Source of the DNA: Dehalococcoidia bacterium
GTDB taxonomy: Bacteria; Chloroflexota; Dehalococcoidia; GIF9; UBA5629
Assembly: GCA_016927965.1 (NCBI GenBank)
Contig: JAFGLP010000044.1
Coordinates: forward strand, 1-19,082
Direction: 5' to 3'
DNA: 19,082 nucleotides
The notes beneath the pieces were generated by a model, which saw only the letters and a list, made by a program, of their open reading frames with translations, searched no databases and had not been told where the DNA came from. Every line of letters starts with the position of its first letter. The stretch's first letter is position 1. Shown piece by piece: positions 17,885-19,082 of the stretch. The translations under genes were made by a program, and so were the position numbers.

Positions 17885-18073
17885 ATGGGCAATGCTGAAC
17901 TGGGTATGATTCTATTTGGTATATTGGGTTTTTGCGGGTTTCTGGCCTTGGGAGCTTTCTTAGGCAAAATTACCTCACCTGATAAACTGGTAACTTATGC
18001 CGGCATTGTTGCGGGGATTGCCGTAGTATGTTTTTCTATATTTTCAGCTTTCTACTTTGTAATAGCTCTCTAA
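17885..18073 (+). CDS. Tiny two-helix membrane protein A, 62 residues
   Basis: Two hydrophobic segments (about 5-28 and 37-60) flank a short polar turn with the sequence LALGAFLGK followed by ITSPDK. An excellent AGGAGG site (17874-17879) precedes the ATG by five bases, so translation is well supported. The same layout and the turn motif LxLGxFLGK recur in the 64-residue protein at 18614. The two appear to be diverged paralogues on either side of the zinc-ribbon gene. No family is recognised. It follows yjbQ after 32 bases without a visible terminator, so read-through from the pyr operon is possible. Confidence 0.7.
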   Translation: MGNAELGMILFGILGFCGFLALGAFLGKITSPDKLVTYAGIVAGIAVVCFSIFSAFYFVIAL

Positions 18074-18113
18074 TGATGATATTTATTCTGTATTTTGATT
18101 ATAAGGAATTTTC

Positions 18114-18599
18114 ATGATTCAAAACTTTCAATGTCCCGGATGCGGTAATTTAGTCGCCCTCGGCGAACCGGCATGTTCTCATTGCGGACAGTTTTTTAAA
18201 TATAACTGCCCTGTTTGCGGCAATCCAGTAGATAACCGTTATATACGTTGTGGTTCATGCAACACCCTTTTCAACTGGAGCAAATCAATCCAGTATAATC
18301 CTGAAACGTCTGCATCTACTATACAGCAAGCACGTGTATCATTCCAAAACCAGCAACAGGCAAATATTCAATACACTAATACTCAGCAAGCACAAGTACA
18401 AAATCAGAATACACCACAGGGACGTGTGCAATACTCAAACGCACAGCAGACAAATGCCGTAATTAAAGAAGCCGGGGACAAAACATCTTCCACTAGCATT
18501 CCACTAACTTCACGCCCCATCTTCTGGTTAGTTCTCATGATCAGCTGTGCTGTATTAATCGCGATATTATTATTTGCAGCTAAAGCTGTCAGCGGCTAG
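18114..18599 (+). CDS. Membrane-anchored double zinc-ribbon protein with Gln/Asn-rich repeats
   Basis: The 161-residue protein has two zinc ribbons at its N-terminus: C7/C10 with C21/C24, and C32/C35 with C46/C49. These CxxC knuckles are typical of rubredoxin-like zinc ribbons. Residues 71-120 are five tandem 10-residue repeats with the rough consensus QQAxVQYxNx, the last one degenerate. A single membrane helix at about 136-157, preceded by Arg, anchors the C-terminus, which probably leaves the ribbons in the cytoplasm. AAGGA (18103-18107) precedes the ATG. The gene is flanked by two similar tiny membrane proteins, and the three probably form one unit. I recognise no specific family. A scaffolding or protein-binding role would be a guess. 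Confidence 0.8.
   Translation: MIQNFQCPGCGNLVALGEPACSHCGQFFKYNCPVCGNPVDNRYIRCGSCNTLFNWSKSIQYNPETSASTIQQARVSFQNQQQANIQYTNTQQAQVQNQNTPQGRVQYSNAQQTNAVIKEAGDKTSSTSIPLTSRPIFWLVLMISCAVLIAILLFAAKAVSG
18324..18473 (+). repeat. Five 30-base coding repeats in the zinc-ribbon gene
   Basis: Five consecutive 30-base units encode the 10-residue repeats of the zinc-ribbon protein: QQARVSFQNQ, QQANIQYTNT, QQAQVQNQNT, PQGRVQYSNA and QQTNAVIKEA. The protein-level period is exact, while codons differ between units (CAA/CAG, ACT/ACA). They are therefore old or selected at the protein level and not a recent slippage product. Confidence 0.75.
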
Positions 18600-18613
18600 T
18601 TAGGAGGAAGCTT

Positions 18614-18808
18614 ATGCCGGACCCTAAAATTATTACCTATATTTTCGCAGCAATATTGCTGTCCTGTCTTGTATTATCGTTGGGCGGTTTCCTGGGTAAA
18701 AAATTCGAGGTATTTCGTGTTGTTATATTTGCCGTTGCCGTAGCCATTATCACTGTTGTAGTATTTGCCATATATTTCGCTTTTCTGGGAATAAGCGGAA
18801 AATTATAA
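18614..18808 (+). CDS. Tiny two-helix membrane protein B, 64 residues
   Basis: Two hydrophobic segments (about 6-27 and 34-58) are joined by a turn reading LSLGGFLGKKFE. This is close to the LALGAFLGK turn of the 62-residue protein at 17885, in the same place within the protein. AGGAGG (18602-18607) lies six bases before the ATG. It begins 14 bases after the zinc-ribbon gene and must be coupled to it. Function is unknown. The paralogy is judged from topology and the shared turn, since the helices themselves show little identity. Confidence 0.7.
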   Translation: MPDPKIITYIFAAILLSCLVLSLGGFLGKKFEVFRVVIFAVAVAIITVVVFAIYFAFLGISGKL

Positions 18809-18880
18809 TTACCAATTTTAATAGACCTTTTAAGTAAGGAAATGATTACTTTGGGGATAACTAAAATACGTCCACTGCAT

Positions 18881-18928
18881 AATACACGCAAGTATTTTTA
18901 TTAAACAATTTAGTTGAACGTATATAAT
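18881..18928 (+). promoter_or_regulatory. Candidate promoter region of the lipoprotein gene
   Basis: TATAAT at 18923-18928 is a consensus -10 box; no clear -35 is seen at the right spacing. Upstream, AATAC (18881-18885) and GTATT (18892-18896) form a short dyad. Its left part, CATAATAC (18878-18885), is identical to the half-site of the operator-like repeat at 229-252. Transcription would start near 18935 and give a leader of about 75 bases. Confidence 0.3.
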
Positions 18929-19008
18929 GCGTGATGTACAATTACGCTGGTTTATCTCTTGTCTCCTGTTATATATTTATCTAAACGTTATTTATGGAGA
19001 ATCCTGAT

Positions 19009-19082
19009 ATGAGCAAGAGACTTGTTTTAGTTATTGTTTTAATCACCTTGCTGGCCGCGCTCTTTTCTTCCTGCGCACAGCA
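19009..19082 (+). CDS. Probable lipoprotein, N-terminal part only
   Basis: The first 24 codons are visible before the window ends. They encode a charged start (MSKR), a hydrophobic core (LVLVIVLITLLAALF) and SSCAQ, a signal peptide ending in a Cys at residue 22 that suits lipidation. The lipobox FSSC is slightly unusual, since the -3 position is usually Leu, but the pattern is common in diverged lipoproteins. GGAGA (18996-19000) precedes the ATG by eight bases. The mature protein lies outside the window. A substrate-binding or uncharacterised lipoprotein is equally possible. Confidence 0.7.
   Translation, partial: MSKRLVLVIVLITLLAALFSSCAQ

Noticed and set aside
18832..18851. AAGTAA/TTACTT dyad after the last tiny membrane gene, considered as a terminator
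   Set aside because: The stem is only six A/T-rich pairs and is followed by GGGG rather than a T run.
18637..18891. Minus-strand frame of 84 codons opposite the last tiny membrane gene
   Set aside because: It lies antisense to a gene with an excellent ribosome site, and its own start is unsupported.

Overview
The window looks like a chromosomal segment of an anaerobic bacterium, most likely Chloroflexota and probably Dehalococcoidia-like. That assignment is an inference from remembered protein families, moderate base composition, the PyrR-type leader and the run of tiny membrane genes; no marker gene is present to prove it. Genes are tightly packed with clear Shine-Dalgarno sites. Several good starts are TTG or GTG, and stop/start overlaps are common.

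Left region (1-5798). The edge holds the first codons of a minus-strand gene. Then come a small membrane protein (279-473), a T4 endonuclease V-like pyrimidine-dimer glycosylase on the minus strand (515-856), a 52-residue Cys-rich protein (1021-1179) and an 81-residue hypothetical protein (1224-1469). A metallo-beta-lactamase (MBL) fold hydrolase lies on the minus strand (1466-2383), followed by a multi-pass membrane protein (2522-2881) and ribonuclease III (2906-3622). A minus-strand pair, pepA then a second MBL-fold protein, converges on rnc with a 2-base gap.

Central region (5799-17852). This is a pyrimidine biosynthesis operon: pyrR-pyrB-pyrC-carA-carB-carB-pyrK-yjbQ. A candidate promoter is followed by a leader with the three elements of classical PyrR attenuation: a PyrR-binding hexaloop hairpin, an antiterminator, and a terminator just before pyrR. 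The terminator stem also contains the pyrR ribosome-binding site. When UMP is high, PyrR should stabilise its hairpin, free the terminator and switch the operon off. The genes cover carbamoyl phosphate synthesis (CarA with two different CarB proteins), carbamoyl aspartate, dihydroorotate, and the electron-transfer partner of dihydroorotate dehydrogenase; pyrD itself is not in the window. The strongest oddity is the tandem of two full-length, apparently intact but clearly different carB genes served by one carA.

Right region (17853-19082). A short co-directional cassette encodes two tiny two-helix membrane proteins that resemble each other and flank a double zinc-ribbon protein. The latter has five 10-residue Gln/Asn-rich repeats and a C-terminal membrane anchor. 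The window ends in the signal peptide of a probable lipoprotein. No stretch longer than about 270 bases lacks a gene. I saw no tRNA, rRNA or CRISPR array, and no complete mobile element.
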